Part shown: positions 45,052 through 52,328 of the stretch, piece by piece
Numbering within the stretch: position 1 is the first letter of the stretch
How the letters are laid out: the number at the start of each line of letters is the position of its first letter
Assembly (NCBI RefSeq): GCF_003205875.1
Contig: NZ_PUBZ01000091.1
Span: forward strand, 1-64,000
Reading direction: 5' to 3'
DNA length: 64,000 nt
Source of the DNA: Herpetosiphon llansteffanensis
Lineage (GTDB): Bacteria > Chloroflexota > Chloroflexia > Chloroflexales > Herpetosiphonaceae
Translations under genes and position numbers: made by a program
The notes under the pieces: generated by a model
What the model saw: only the letters and a program-made list of their open reading frames with translations
What the model was told of the DNA's origin: nothing
Database searches by the model: none

Positions 45052-45564
45052 TCAAACTTGGGTAAGCAGTAAATCCAATGTTTCAACACAATTTTGCTGA
45101 TTGACTGTACTCGTAGCGATGCTTGGCCAGTTCATTGAGTTGCAATAGTGTTGAAAATTAGCTAGCGACGTTAAATATGGATCTGGCAGATCATACTTGT
45201 TGAATTGAATAACCTTGGCGATTTTTGCCAGCCTGCCTTGTTGAGCCAAATAGCTGCAACTTGTGCGCAGCAGCAGAATATTTTGCTCAAGCAGTTCGCG
45301 ATTCGAATCAAGCACGAATACTACACCATCGGCATCATTTAGGATATGTAATTGATGGCGTTGAAACAGAATTGCCCCATGATTGGCGTTGAGGGTGAGG
45401 TTATGCCCGCCATAATGCAGGCCAAGTTGATAATAGTAAAAACCTGATTCTATCCAGACTTGGTTCAATGGCTGGCGAATGTGCTGGGGTAACTGTTTGG
45501 CTAGAGCTTTCAAATTCGTTAGTTTGCCAGCTGCCGTTCGGCCAATATAGGCGATATTTAACAT
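45052..45564 (-). CDS. MglA-like small Ras-superfamily GTPase, divergent P-loop
   Basis: 170 residues beginning 'MLNIAYIGRTAAGKLTNL'. The G1 loop has GxxxxGK but the following Ser/Thr, which coordinates Mg, is Leu; the G4 motif is intact as 'QFNKYDLP'. 'ADGVVFVLDSNRELLEQN' is the strand before it. This most resembles MglA-type GTPases that set polarity and gliding. The canonical DxxG of switch II is not visible, so it may bind but not hydrolyse GTP. The longer frame upstream of 45564 reads through repeat DNA. No MglB/roadblock gene is adjacent. Confidence 0.72.
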   Translation of the reverse strand: MLNIAYIGRTAAGKLTNLKALAKQLPQHIRQPLNQVWIESGFYYYQLGLHYGGHNLTLNANHGAILFQRHQLHILNDADGVVFVLDSNRELLEQNILLLRTSCSYLAQQGRLAKIAKVIQFNKYDLPDPYLTSLANFQHYCNSMNWPSIATSTVNQQNCVETLDLLLTQV

Positions 45565-45743
45565 AATCCCCCATTTGATCCACGAAGAACATAGAGCATA
45601 GAACATAATGTTAATCCACGAAGCGCACAAAGCTAACCCTTCGTGCGCTTCGTGTCCTTCGTGGATCATCATGAGCAAGAGGTGATTAATCCTAAAACCC
45701 ATAGCCAACAGCCTATAGCCTTCGTGATCTTCGTGGATCGGAT
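45565..45743. repeat. Intergenic repeat mosaic
   Basis: 'gaacatagagcatagaacat', 'cacgaagcgcacaaag', 'cgtgcgcttcgtgtccttcgtgg', 'ccatagccaacagcctatagcc'. No gene. Confidence 0.65.
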
Positions 45744-46298
45744 TTATTGTCTGGGTTTGCGCATGCCTGGTAAGCGCAAAATGTTGGGTGCTGCGACGGC
45801 AACCGCAACCATTCCAAGGACGAAAATTGTGGTGAATGTATCATTATCAAGTTTCGCAACGCGCGACAAAATTGCCATCAAGCCAATCATGACCACAAAA
45901 CCCAAAATAAATGTGCCAGCTAAGGCAAATTTGCCACGCAAGGTTGCGCGCATTGGCGGGATTGAACTCATACCACGGCCATGAACAAATGGCCCTGGTG
46001 ATTCATTGACATACGCTGGCGGGACATAATAGCCTTGACTTGGATCAGGGTTGGTTGGCATTACTGGCGGCGGTGGCAATTCGTACATGCCCGGCCTCCG
46101 TAGCACCAGCCGAATACTCACCAACACGATGAGAAATCCCAGTAAGTTGAACCAAAATAAAAAACCATCAAGTTCTTTGGTTGAGAGCGTGATAATTAGC
46201 GTCGTGATCAACAGAAAACTTGCGCCAATGCCGCCAATCAGCAAGACTGCATTGATGCCCTGTTTCGAGAGCTTAAGCTGTGGTTTTGGTTTGAACAT
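45744..46298 (-). CDS. Four-helix membrane protein, unknown
   Basis: 184 residues with helices at about residues 17-37, 45-63, 127-147 and 155-175, and a Pro/Gly-rich loop ('YELPPPPVMPTNPDPS') between the pairs. Start at 46298 follows GGAG. It lies 28 bases after the LRR gene on the same strand and appears to be the last gene of the SDR-LRR operon. No family recognised. Confidence 0.75.
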   Translation of the reverse strand: MFKPKPQLKLSKQGINAVLLIGGIGASFLLITTLIITLSTKELDGFLFWFNLLGFLIVLVSIRLVLRRPGMYELPPPPVMPTNPDPSQGYYVPPAYVNESPGPFVHGRGMSSIPPMRATLRGKFALAGTFILGFVVMIGLMAILSRVAKLDNDTFTTIFVLGMVAVAVAAPNILRLPGMRKPRQ

Positions 46299-46326
46299 GG
46301 GTCTTTCTCCATCTCCTAGCGTAAAT

Positions 46327-47487
46327 TTATTCGATATTAGTACGATAAACACTCTTGATTTGCGCAATATCCGCAGGCGGCTGAATTGGCGGCGCTGTTT
46401 GGCGGTTGCGCTCTAGATAGTGTTTGATCAATGGCTCTTGCAAATTATTAAGCGCCAATTCTACCACACTCTGATTATGCTCCAAGCCTTGAGCCAGGCT
46501 GGTTTGGCCAAGCTTGCTAATGCCATTGCGCGTTAGGTCGAGTTGACGCAGCCGCTGATTGATTGGCAGCAATTGGCCAATGAGTTGTGCGCCGCGATCG
46601 CCAAGTTGGTTGGCCTGCGCCGCTAAAACCTTGGTTGAAGGTGCATAGCCAAGCTTAAATTGCTCAAGCCGTGGATGGGCAAAGGCTGCTTCGATCAAGG
46701 GTGCGCCGCCTGCAAAGCCAATGCCATTGCTCGAAAGCTCCAAAACCCGCAGCGTTTGATTGACAGCTAGGCCTTCTGCCAAAATCTGTGCGCCACGATC
46801 GCCAAATTGATTGACGCTTAAATAAAGCTCGCTGAGCGTTGAATTATGCTGTAGCAATGCGACTAATAACTCGGCGGCCTCTAGCTCAAGCTGATTGCCA
46901 CTCAGATAAATGCGCTCAAGGCTGCGATTGCTGCGAATCAAGGCCTGCATAATCAGACCAAAGCCTTCCATGCCCAAATTGGTATTGACCAAATCGAGCG
47001 TGCGCAAATGTTGGTTGTGCTCAAGCAGGGTGGCAATTGCTTGCGCGCCCGCGAGGCCGAGCGGGTTGCGCTTGAGCCAGAGGCCATGCACATTGCGATT
47101 GTTGCGCAGGCTTTGGCTTAATGCTTCAACGCCACTCGCTTCAATTGCATTGCATCCAAGATAGACAATTTCTAAGCTTGGAGTTTGCTCGATGAGTTGG
47201 GCAACTGCTGCTGCGCCTGCATTGCCGATGCCATTTGTTCCCAGCAACAGGCTTTTGATTGTGGTATTTTGGGTAAGCGCTTGGGTCACCAGTTGGCAGC
47301 CCTCGATGCCAAGTTGCTGTTTACATAAATCTAAGCGGCCATCAGGCAGCACGGTTCCGCGCGTAAAACTTGTAGCGCTGGTTACTGGCTGATTGTGGCA
47401 TAAATGCGCAAGCAATGGTTGCAAAACAGCCTGGTTATTGGGCTGCGCAAGCGGCTCTTGAATTGGGCATAGCACTGGTTCGCTCAT
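46327..47487 (-). CDS. Leucine-rich-repeat protein, ribonuclease-inhibitor type
   Basis: 386 residues made of about eleven repeats of 27-29 residues of the 'LxxLxLxxNxIGxxGAxxLAxxL' kind ('LLLGTNGIGNAGAAAVAQLI', 'LYLSVNQFGDRGAQILAEGL', 'LELSSNGIGFAGGAPLIEAA'). This is the RI/NLR-like subtype, usually a protein-binding horseshoe. There is no signal peptide, so it is cytosolic. Twelve bases separate it from the SDR gene. Confidence 0.88.
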   Translation of the reverse strand: MSEPVLCPIQEPLAQPNNQAVLQPLLAHLCHNQPVTSATSFTRGTVLPDGRLDLCKQQLGIEGCQLVTQALTQNTTIKSLLLGTNGIGNAGAAAVAQLIEQTPSLEIVYLGCNAIEASGVEALSQSLRNNRNVHGLWLKRNPLGLAGAQAIATLLEHNQHLRTLDLVNTNLGMEGFGLIMQALIRSNRSLERIYLSGNQLELEAAELLVALLQHNSTLSELYLSVNQFGDRGAQILAEGLAVNQTLRVLELSSNGIGFAGGAPLIEAAFAHPRLEQFKLGYAPSTKVLAAQANQLGDRGAQLIGQLLPINQRLRQLDLTRNGISKLGQTSLAQGLEHNQSVVELALNNLQEPLIKHYLERNRQTAPPIQPPADIAQIKSVYRTNIE

Positions 47488-47499
47488 TGTGGCGCTCCT

Positions 47500-48885
47500 T
47501 TACCATGGAAATGGCGCGTAATCTTTCAAAAAATGGCCAAACAATGGCTCGTCAGCGTGATTAATGCCTTGGGCAATCGGATCGTAAATGCGTGCCATGC
47601 CATCAATTGCATCAAGCGGCGGATAAAACCCATGCTCATTTTGCAACATCTGCTGCTTAGCATACGGATTTTCGTCGGTAATCCAGCCGGTATCAACGCT
47701 ATTCATAAAAATGCCAGTTTGGGCATAATCTTGGGCCGCAGTTCTGGTGAGCATATTCAGCGCTGCTTTGGCCATGTTAGTATGCGGATGGCGTGCAGTT
47801 TTGCTGGTACGCTGAAATTGACCTTCCATGGCTGAAACATTGATGATAAAGCGCCGCGCAAATGGCGAGCGCAACAACAATGGTTTGAGCTGACTATTGA
47901 GCATAAATGGTGCAACCGCATTGATTAATTGCACTTCGAGCAACTCGCGCGTATCAATCTGATCAAGCAGCAACGACCAACTATTGTGCTCACGATAATC
48001 GAGTGGCAAGCCATCGTAATCGTGGCGTGTATGATCAATCACATGCTGGCCTGTTCCAAGCAAAGCATAGCTCTGGCTCTGCTTGAGCAAATCCAAATGC
48101 TGTTGCTCATGATGAACCAGTAGGTGCTGATCTTCATTCTGCGCTTGGCGTTCGGCTTCGATCAAAGGCCGATAAAACTCATAAGGCCGTTTGATCGTTT
48201 GGGCTGCGTTGTTAATCAGCAGATCGATGCTTGGCTCGGTGGCGTGCAAATGGGCAATAAATTGCTCAACCGCTGGCAGCATGCGCAAATCTAAGCCATA
48301 AATTTGCACCCGATCAAGCCATTCGTGGCTATCTGGCTCGGCTTTGAGCCGTTGGGCGCAATCGTGGGCAAAGCGCGTGGTTGCAATGACCCGTGCGCCA
48401 TCGCGCAATAGGCGCAACACCAATTGATAGCCAATTTTAATCCGGCCACCAGTAACCACCGCCACCCGCCCAGTCAGATCGGCGCGTTGTTGGCGTTTTT
48501 GATAATTCAGTTCAGCGCATGCCGGACACAGCGCATGATAAAAAAAGTGTAGGCTGGTATACGATTGCTTGCAGCTATAACAATGATTGGCGCGTTGCAA
48601 CTCGCTAGTTGCTTCGCTTGGCAATACTGGCGGCGCGTTTTGGCCGCGTTTGTGTTGCAGAAGGATTGTCTGCTCTCTCAAGTGTTGATCGTGATTGACC
48701 ATTTGTTGGCGTTTGCGGTCGTTTTGGGCTTTGCGGCCTTGCTTATAGATTTTGGCAACCAATGATTTAAAACGGTCGTGCTGGTCGATCTGGCTGGGAT
48801 CATCAGCAATCTGTTGCAAAATCGTTAAGCAAAGCTCAATCTGTTCTGCTGAAAATTGTATACATGTGCTCCTTTCGTTATTCAA
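47500..48885 (-). CDS. SDR-family protein with N-terminal CxxC zinc-ribbon domain, start uncertain
   Basis: The C-terminal 250 residues are an SDR with 'GRVAVVTGGRIKIGYQLVL', 'DLLINNAAQTIKRPYEFY' and 'FIINVSAMEGQ'; the usual YxxxK is replaced by a 'NMAKAALNML' helix, keeping only the Lys. The N-terminal part has a paired Cys motif 'CYSC ... CPAC'. The frame stays open into four tRNA-like elements upstream, which cannot be coding. AGGAG at 48867-48871 faces an in-frame ATA at 48861 (good spacing) or an out-of-frame ATG at 48865. I give the in-frame TTG at 48885 as an outer limit; the Met at 48702 is the inner limit. Confidence 0.72.
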   Translation of the reverse strand: MNNERSTCIQFSAEQIELCLTILQQIADDPSQIDQHDRFKSLVAKIYKQGRKAQNDRKRQQMVNHDQHLREQTILLQHKRGQNAPPVLPSEATSELQRANHCYSCKQSYTSLHFFYHALCPACAELNYQKRQQRADLTGRVAVVTGGRIKIGYQLVLRLLRDGARVIATTRFAHDCAQRLKAEPDSHEWLDRVQIYGLDLRMLPAVEQFIAHLHATEPSIDLLINNAAQTIKRPYEFYRPLIEAERQAQNEDQHLLVHHEQQHLDLLKQSQSYALLGTGQHVIDHTRHDYDGLPLDYREHNSWSLLLDQIDTRELLEVQLINAVAPFMLNSQLKPLLLRSPFARRFIINVSAMEGQFQRTSKTARHPHTNMAKAALNMLTRTAAQDYAQTGIFMNSVDTGWITDENPYAKQQMLQNEHGFYPPLDAIDGMARIYDPIAQGINHADEPLFGHFLKDYAPFPW

Positions 48886-48904
48886 TAAGCCAAATTTGGC
48901 CAAA

Positions 48905-48978
48905 CTCGCTGCTGGGCGGATTTGCACCGCCATCTTTGATTTGGCGAAACAATGCTTTTCATTAAGCGACAGCGCGAG
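48905..48978 (-). pseudogene. Degenerate tRNA-Gly-like element
   Basis: Copy of the tRNA-Gly at 49081-49150: identical D-arm (GCTTAATGAAAAGC) and T-arm (GGCGGTGCAAATCCGCC), anticodon-loop text TCGCCAA with C at position 33 and a mismatch in the anticodon stem. The acceptor stem pairs only with a bulged A. It lies just before the SDR gene's ribosome site. Confidence 0.65.
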
Positions 48979-48984
48979 CTTGGC

Positions 48985-49056
48985 TGAAATAGGTGGGCCT
49001 TGAACCCACATCCCCGGAGTTGGAGGCCAGTGCTCTTCCAATTGAGCTACTATTTC
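48985..49056 (-). tRNA. tRNA-Trp-like (anticodon CCA)
   Basis: Acceptor GAAATAG / CTATTTC, positions 8-9 TA, D-arm 'GCTCAATTGGAAGAGC' with G18G19, anticodon loop CTCCAAC (CCA), T-arm 'GTGGGTTCAAGGCCCAC', variable loop GGAT. One mismatch at the last pair of the anticodon stem. The 3' flank reads A-GCCA rather than a clean CCA. The fold is nearly standard; whether this is the cell's main tRNA-Trp is unknown. Confidence 0.75.
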
Positions 49057-49080
49057 ATATCTTGAGCTGCGATCAAGGCC

Positions 49081-49150
49081 ATGAACCGAGCGGATTTGCA
49101 CCGCTATCACTACCTTGGCAAGGTAATGCTTTTCATTAAGCTACGGTTCA
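49081..49150 (-). tRNA. tRNA-Gly-like (anticodon GCC) lacking D-loop GG
   Basis: All stems pair perfectly: acceptor TGAACCG / CGGTTCA, D-stem GCTT / AAGC, anticodon stem TTACC / GGTAG with loop TTGCCAA (GCC), T-stem AGCGG / CCGCT. But the six-base D-loop AATGAA has no G18G19 and the T-loop TGCAAAT departs from TTCRANN, so the usual elbow contact cannot form. Only 70 bases; discriminator T; no encoded CCA. Resembles tRNA-Gly species diverted from translation in staphylococcal cell-wall synthesis in lacking GG, but this is analogy. Confidence 0.7.
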
Positions 49151-49160
49151 TGGCCAAGTT

Positions 49161-49233
49161 TGAAATAGGTGGGCCTCGAAACCACATCTCAAAGTATTTG
49201 GGCTAAGCGCTCTTCCAATTGAGCTACTATTTC
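49161..49233 (-). pseudogene. Degenerate tRNA-Trp-like element
   Basis: Same acceptor stem and D-arm as the tRNA-Trp at 48985-49056, but the anticodon arm has an extra base and several mismatches, and the last T-stem pair is broken. First element of the array in transcription order; a TATAAT on the minus strand at 49241-49246 lies directly upstream. Confidence 0.65.
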
Positions 49234-49341
49234 AAGGTTGATTATACCGCCTATTTTTGCTGTGGCATGCGGCTTTAGGCGGGTTTAATCGGCGTAATCA
49301 AGCGCTATAATGCTATCCATAAACGCAAATGGAGGCCAATG

Positions 49342-49818
49342 ATGGGAACCAGAACCCGAGCAACTGATGTGATGTGCCGTGTGACTAGCGATTTTGAGCT
49401 ATTGAGCTTTGAGGCAACTGAATTTACTGCCGAAGAAGCTGCTACAAAGCTCAACTTGCCGTTGAATATGTTGTTTAAAACCTTGCTCGTCAAAGGCGAG
49501 AAAAAAGGCTATGTGTTGGCAGTTGTGCCGAGCGATCATCATTTGAGCCTGAAGAAATTAGCCGATGCAATTGGCGATAAACGGGTTGAAATGGCTCCGA
49601 TCGAGGAATTAACTCGCTTGACTGGCTATCTCAAGGGTGGGGTTTCGCCGTTGGGTACGCGGCGGGCAATGCCGGTTGTGCTCGATTTCAGTGCCTTTCA
49701 GCATGCGCGCATTAGTTTGAGCGCCGGCCAACGTGGCTTGCAAATGTTGGTAGCGCCAAGCCATTTACAACAAGCAGCCAAAGCCCAAGTGGCCGATATT
49801 AGCGACGACCAGAGCTAA
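49342..49818 (+). CDS. YbaK/EbsC-family aminoacyl-tRNA deacylase
   Basis: 158-residue trans-editing enzyme that hydrolyses mischarged Cys-tRNA(Pro)-type substrates. Family marks are 'FKTLLVKGEKKGYVLAVVPSD', 'KKLADAIGDKRVEMA', the catalytic 'YLKGGVSPLG' and 'DFSAFQHARISLSAGQRGLQM'. Two ATG codons are adjacent at 49339 and 49342; the second has better spacing from GGAGG. It is divergent from the tRNA array. Confidence 0.92.
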   Translation: MGTRTRATDVMCRVTSDFELLSFEATEFTAEEAATKLNLPLNMLFKTLLVKGEKKGYVLAVVPSDHHLSLKKLADAIGDKRVEMAPIEELTRLTGYLKGGVSPLGTRRAMPVVLDFSAFQHARISLSAGQRGLQMLVAPSHLQQAAKAQVADISDDQS

Positions 49819-49841
49819 ACTGATTATTAAAATGACAAATA

Positions 49842-49870
49842 TTGACACATGAGCGTGTTAGACTGACAAT
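49842..49870 (+). promoter_or_regulatory. Predicted promoter of the exonuclease-WYL gene
   Basis: TTGACA (49842-49847), 17-base spacer, GACAAT (49865-49870). The following leader carries a TTCCCG-CA-CGGGAA palindrome at 49930-49943 shortly before the start codon. Confidence 0.55.
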
Positions 49871-49960
49871 CAGTAACGACAAACCTTGCAAGCCTTTTGC
49901 ACGTACTGTCGAGCGAAGTTGTTAAATGTTTCCCGCACGGGAACTAGAAATGAAGCACGC

Positions 49961-50773
49961 ATGTATACTCTCCTTGATCGTCCGTTGCACACCATTCCGT
50001 TTGTGTTGTTCGATATGGAAAGCACTGGCTTAGATGTTCAAATTGGGCATCGCATTTGTGAAATGGCTGCAATGCGCATTCAAGGTCGCGAGATTATTGA
50101 TCGTTGTGAGTTTTTGGTAAATCCGCAACGCGAAATTGATCCCGCTGCATTCGCGGTTAATGGTATTAGTGCCGAAATGATCGCAAATGCACCATCATTT
50201 GGCGAAGTTTGGCCCAAGGTCAATAAATTGTTTCACGAAGCAGTGCTAGTTGCGCACAACGCCTATTTTGATATTGGGTTCTTGACCAGCGAATTAGGTC
50301 GTATTAATTTGCCACCGTTGGAAACTCCAGTTATCGATACGCTGGCTTTGGCGCGACGCTACATCACTGCGCGGCGCTACAATTTGACTTCGTTGGCGAC
50401 CAACCTTGGCGAAAAAGCGCCTTCGCACCGCGCCATGAGCGATGTTGTGGCCTTGCGCCCAGTCTTTGAACATCTGCTCGATATTTTGTATCGCAAAGGT
50501 GTGCATACCTTGGCCGATTTGCTGCGCGCTCAGCGGGGCCTGTTGCCTGGCGATGAAGAAAGCCCGTTGATTCAAGAAATTTCGACGGCCATGACCAGCC
50601 GTCAATCGTTGATGATTTCGTATCGGACTGCTGGCGGCGACCCAGTTGAGCGGCGGGTATTGCCAATTGGCCTGACGGTTGAGGGCAAACGCCACATCTT
50701 GCACGCCTACTGCTACTTGCGCAATGCGCAGCGCATGTTCGCGCTCGACCGCTTATCAATTGTCGAATTATAA
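49961..50773 (+). CDS. DnaQ-like 3'-5' exonuclease fused to a C-terminal WYL domain
   Basis: 270 residues. An exonuclease domain of the DEDDh type fills residues 1-175: Exo I 'FVLFDMESTGLD', Exo II 'LVAHNAYFDIGFL', Exo III 'SHRAMSDVVAL'. After a short helical linker, the last 55 residues ('MISYRTAGGDPVERRVLPIGL' ... 'HAYCYLRNAQRMFALDRL') read as a WYL domain, a ligand- or nucleic-acid-sensing module common in defence and DNA-damage regulators. WYL fused to an exonuclease without an HTH is unusual. Start at 49961 lacks a strong ribosome site; the reading from 49886 is less likely. Confidence 0.85.
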   Translation: MYTLLDRPLHTIPFVLFDMESTGLDVQIGHRICEMAAMRIQGREIIDRCEFLVNPQREIDPAAFAVNGISAEMIANAPSFGEVWPKVNKLFHEAVLVAHNAYFDIGFLTSELGRINLPPLETPVIDTLALARRYITARRYNLTSLATNLGEKAPSHRAMSDVVALRPVFEHLLDILYRKGVHTLADLLRAQRGLLPGDEESPLIQEISTAMTSRQSLMISYRTAGGDPVERRVLPIGLTVEGKRHILHAYCYLRNAQRMFALDRLSIVEL

Positions 50774-50868
50774 TCTTGCCTTAGTCAAAGCAAAGCCCTG
50801 TGCCCGCAGTCTGGCGCAGGGTTGGGCTGAGGCAACAATCGCTCAATCGTGATCATTCGTTGGGCAAT

Positions 50869-50896
50869 TTGACAAAAATCGGCTGCTGGATATAAT
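50869..50896 (+). promoter_or_regulatory. Promoter of tRNA-Glu
   Basis: TTGACA (50869-50874), 16-base spacer, perfect TATAAT (50891-50896), 14 bases before the tRNA. Confidence 0.85.
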
Positions 50897-50910
50897 ACAC
50901 AACGTTGCAT

Positions 50911-50987
50911 GGCGCATTCGTCTAGCGGCCTAGGACGTCACCCTTTCAAGGTGAAGATCACGGGTTCGAATCCCGTATGCGTCACCA
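50911..50987 (+). tRNA. tRNA-Glu (anticodon TTC)
   Basis: Acceptor GGCGCAT / ATGCGTC (one G-U), D-arm 'GTCTAGCGGCCTAGGAC', anticodon loop CTTTCAA with TTC, T-arm 'ACGGGTTCGAATCCCGT', discriminator A and encoded CCA. Complete. Confidence 0.96.
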
Positions 50988-51016
50988 AGACACTCGGTTT
51001 TGCCGAGTGTCTTTTT
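50988..51016 (+). terminator. Terminator of tRNA-Glu
   Basis: 10-bp stem AGACACTCGG / CCGAGTGTCT, loop TTTTG, followed by TTTT. Confidence 0.92.
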
Positions 51017-51049
51017 GTTTAACGTTGCTTTTAGCGGCAAGGAGGCTTG

Positions 51050-51841
51050 ATGCAACACCAAAGCTTGGACGTTGACGCATCGCTGCGTTCGCAGATTGTG
51101 CAGCTGTGGGCTTTGGCTGAATCGCAGGCCTACTATAATCGGCAGGCAATTATTCCCGATTCGTATGCCCAATTGATTATTTGCTGTGGTGCGCCGCTGC
51201 AATGGCTGCAACCCAATGGCACGCTCTGCGAGCTGCCAGCGGCGTTTATTTTGGGCGTGCAACAGCAACCATTGCATTTGTATGCAACTGGCGCTTGCCA
51301 ACTGGTTGGCATTCAAATCTATGCGTGGGCGGTTGGCGATTTGCTAGGCCAAGCTTGTGTACCGAATCAACCATTGGCACTTCAGGAGCTGCACTGGCAA
51401 CGTTTTGCCAATCAGGTTCGTCATTGGGCGCGGGCTGCCGATTTGGCTACACTGTTGCAGCACGTTCATGAGTATTTAATCGATCACGTGGGTGCGAGCA
51501 AGCCCACGTTGGCGCTGCACCACAGCGGTTTGCTGCTCTATCAACAGCTTGGCAATCTGCGCATGAGCGAATTGGCCCAGCATCAAAAGCTCTCGCTAAG
51601 CCAATTTGAGCGCCAATTTCGCCAAATAACGGGCATTACGCCCAAGCAACTGGCGCGTTTGATTCGCTTTGAGCAGGTGCGCGATCGCTTGGTGCAGCAA
51701 CCACAACAATCGATTGCCGCGCTCGCAGTCGATTTGGGTTATAGCGATCAAGCCCATTTGCTGCATGAATTTCGCCATTTTGCTGGCCTTACGCCGCGCC
51801 AATTTTGCCAGCAAGTTAATGCCGATTTTTTACAAGATTAA
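51050..51841 (+). CDS. AraC-family transcriptional regulator
   Basis: 263 residues. N-terminal sensor domain (about 1-150, with an AraC/DUF6597-like strand pattern) and C-terminal double HTH: 'MSELAQHQKLSLSQFERQFRQITGITPKQLARLIRF' region for helix-turn-helix 1 and 'IAALAVDLGYSDQAHLLHEFRHFAGLTPRQF' region for number 2. ATG at 51050 follows GGAGG; the alternative TTG one codon earlier is less likely. It may control the following MarR-VOC pair or itself. Confidence 0.92.
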   Translation: MQHQSLDVDASLRSQIVQLWALAESQAYYNRQAIIPDSYAQLIICCGAPLQWLQPNGTLCELPAAFILGVQQQPLHLYATGACQLVGIQIYAWAVGDLLGQACVPNQPLALQELHWQRFANQVRHWARAADLATLLQHVHEYLIDHVGASKPTLALHHSGLLLYQQLGNLRMSELAQHQKLSLSQFERQFRQITGITPKQLARLIRFEQVRDRLVQQPQQSIAALAVDLGYSDQAHLLHEFRHFAGLTPRQFCQQVNADFLQD

Positions 51842-51887
51842 GCCTCGTGCAGGCAGTATGCTGTTGTTCTGTTATCGAGGAGTAACG

Positions 51888-52328
51888 ATGAACGAGCAAC
51901 AAAAACCAATCGGCTATTGGCTCAAAGAGGCCGATCAGGCGATTACCGCATGTTTGGATCGGGCAATGGCCCAGTTTGGCTTATCGCGTTTGGCTTGGCA
52001 ACTATTGAATATTGTGCAGCAACAGCAGCCAGTGCGCTTGGATTCAGTGTCAACGATCAGCGCTGTGTTGGCTGATCACGCGAACCTGCGCACAACCGTC
52101 GTAGCTTTGATTGAACACCATTGGCTGACGATTGTAACTCAGCATGATGTACTGGCCTGCGAACTCACAATCGATCCAGCGGCGCAGGCGCGCTTTGCTG
52201 ATGTTACGCGCTTGGTGCACCAGCAGCGGGCGCAACTGATGCAGCAGATCACGCCAGAAGCGTATCAAACAACGCTCAACGTGTTGGCGCAGCTCATTAA
52301 GAATGCCGAGGCCAGCAATGCAGCTTAA
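51888..52328 (+). CDS. MarR-like winged-helix protein
   Basis: 146 residues with 'LSRLAWQLLNIVQQQQPV' (helix 2 region), a recognition-helix region and wing ('ALIEHHWLTIVTQHDVLACELTI'), then a helical dimerisation C-terminus, matching the MarR layout. AGGAGT precedes the ATG. It overlaps the VOC gene by 11 bases. Confidence 0.75.
   Translation: MNEQQKPIGYWLKEADQAITACLDRAMAQFGLSRLAWQLLNIVQQQQPVRLDSVSTISAVLADHANLRTTVVALIEHHWLTIVTQHDVLACELTIDPAAQARFADVTRLVHQQRAQLMQQITPEAYQTTLNVLAQLIKNAEASNAA

Noticed and set aside
48886-49110. N-terminal extension of the SDR protein through the tRNA-like array
   Set aside because: The residues are simply translated tRNA arms; the DNA folds as tRNA-like elements instead.
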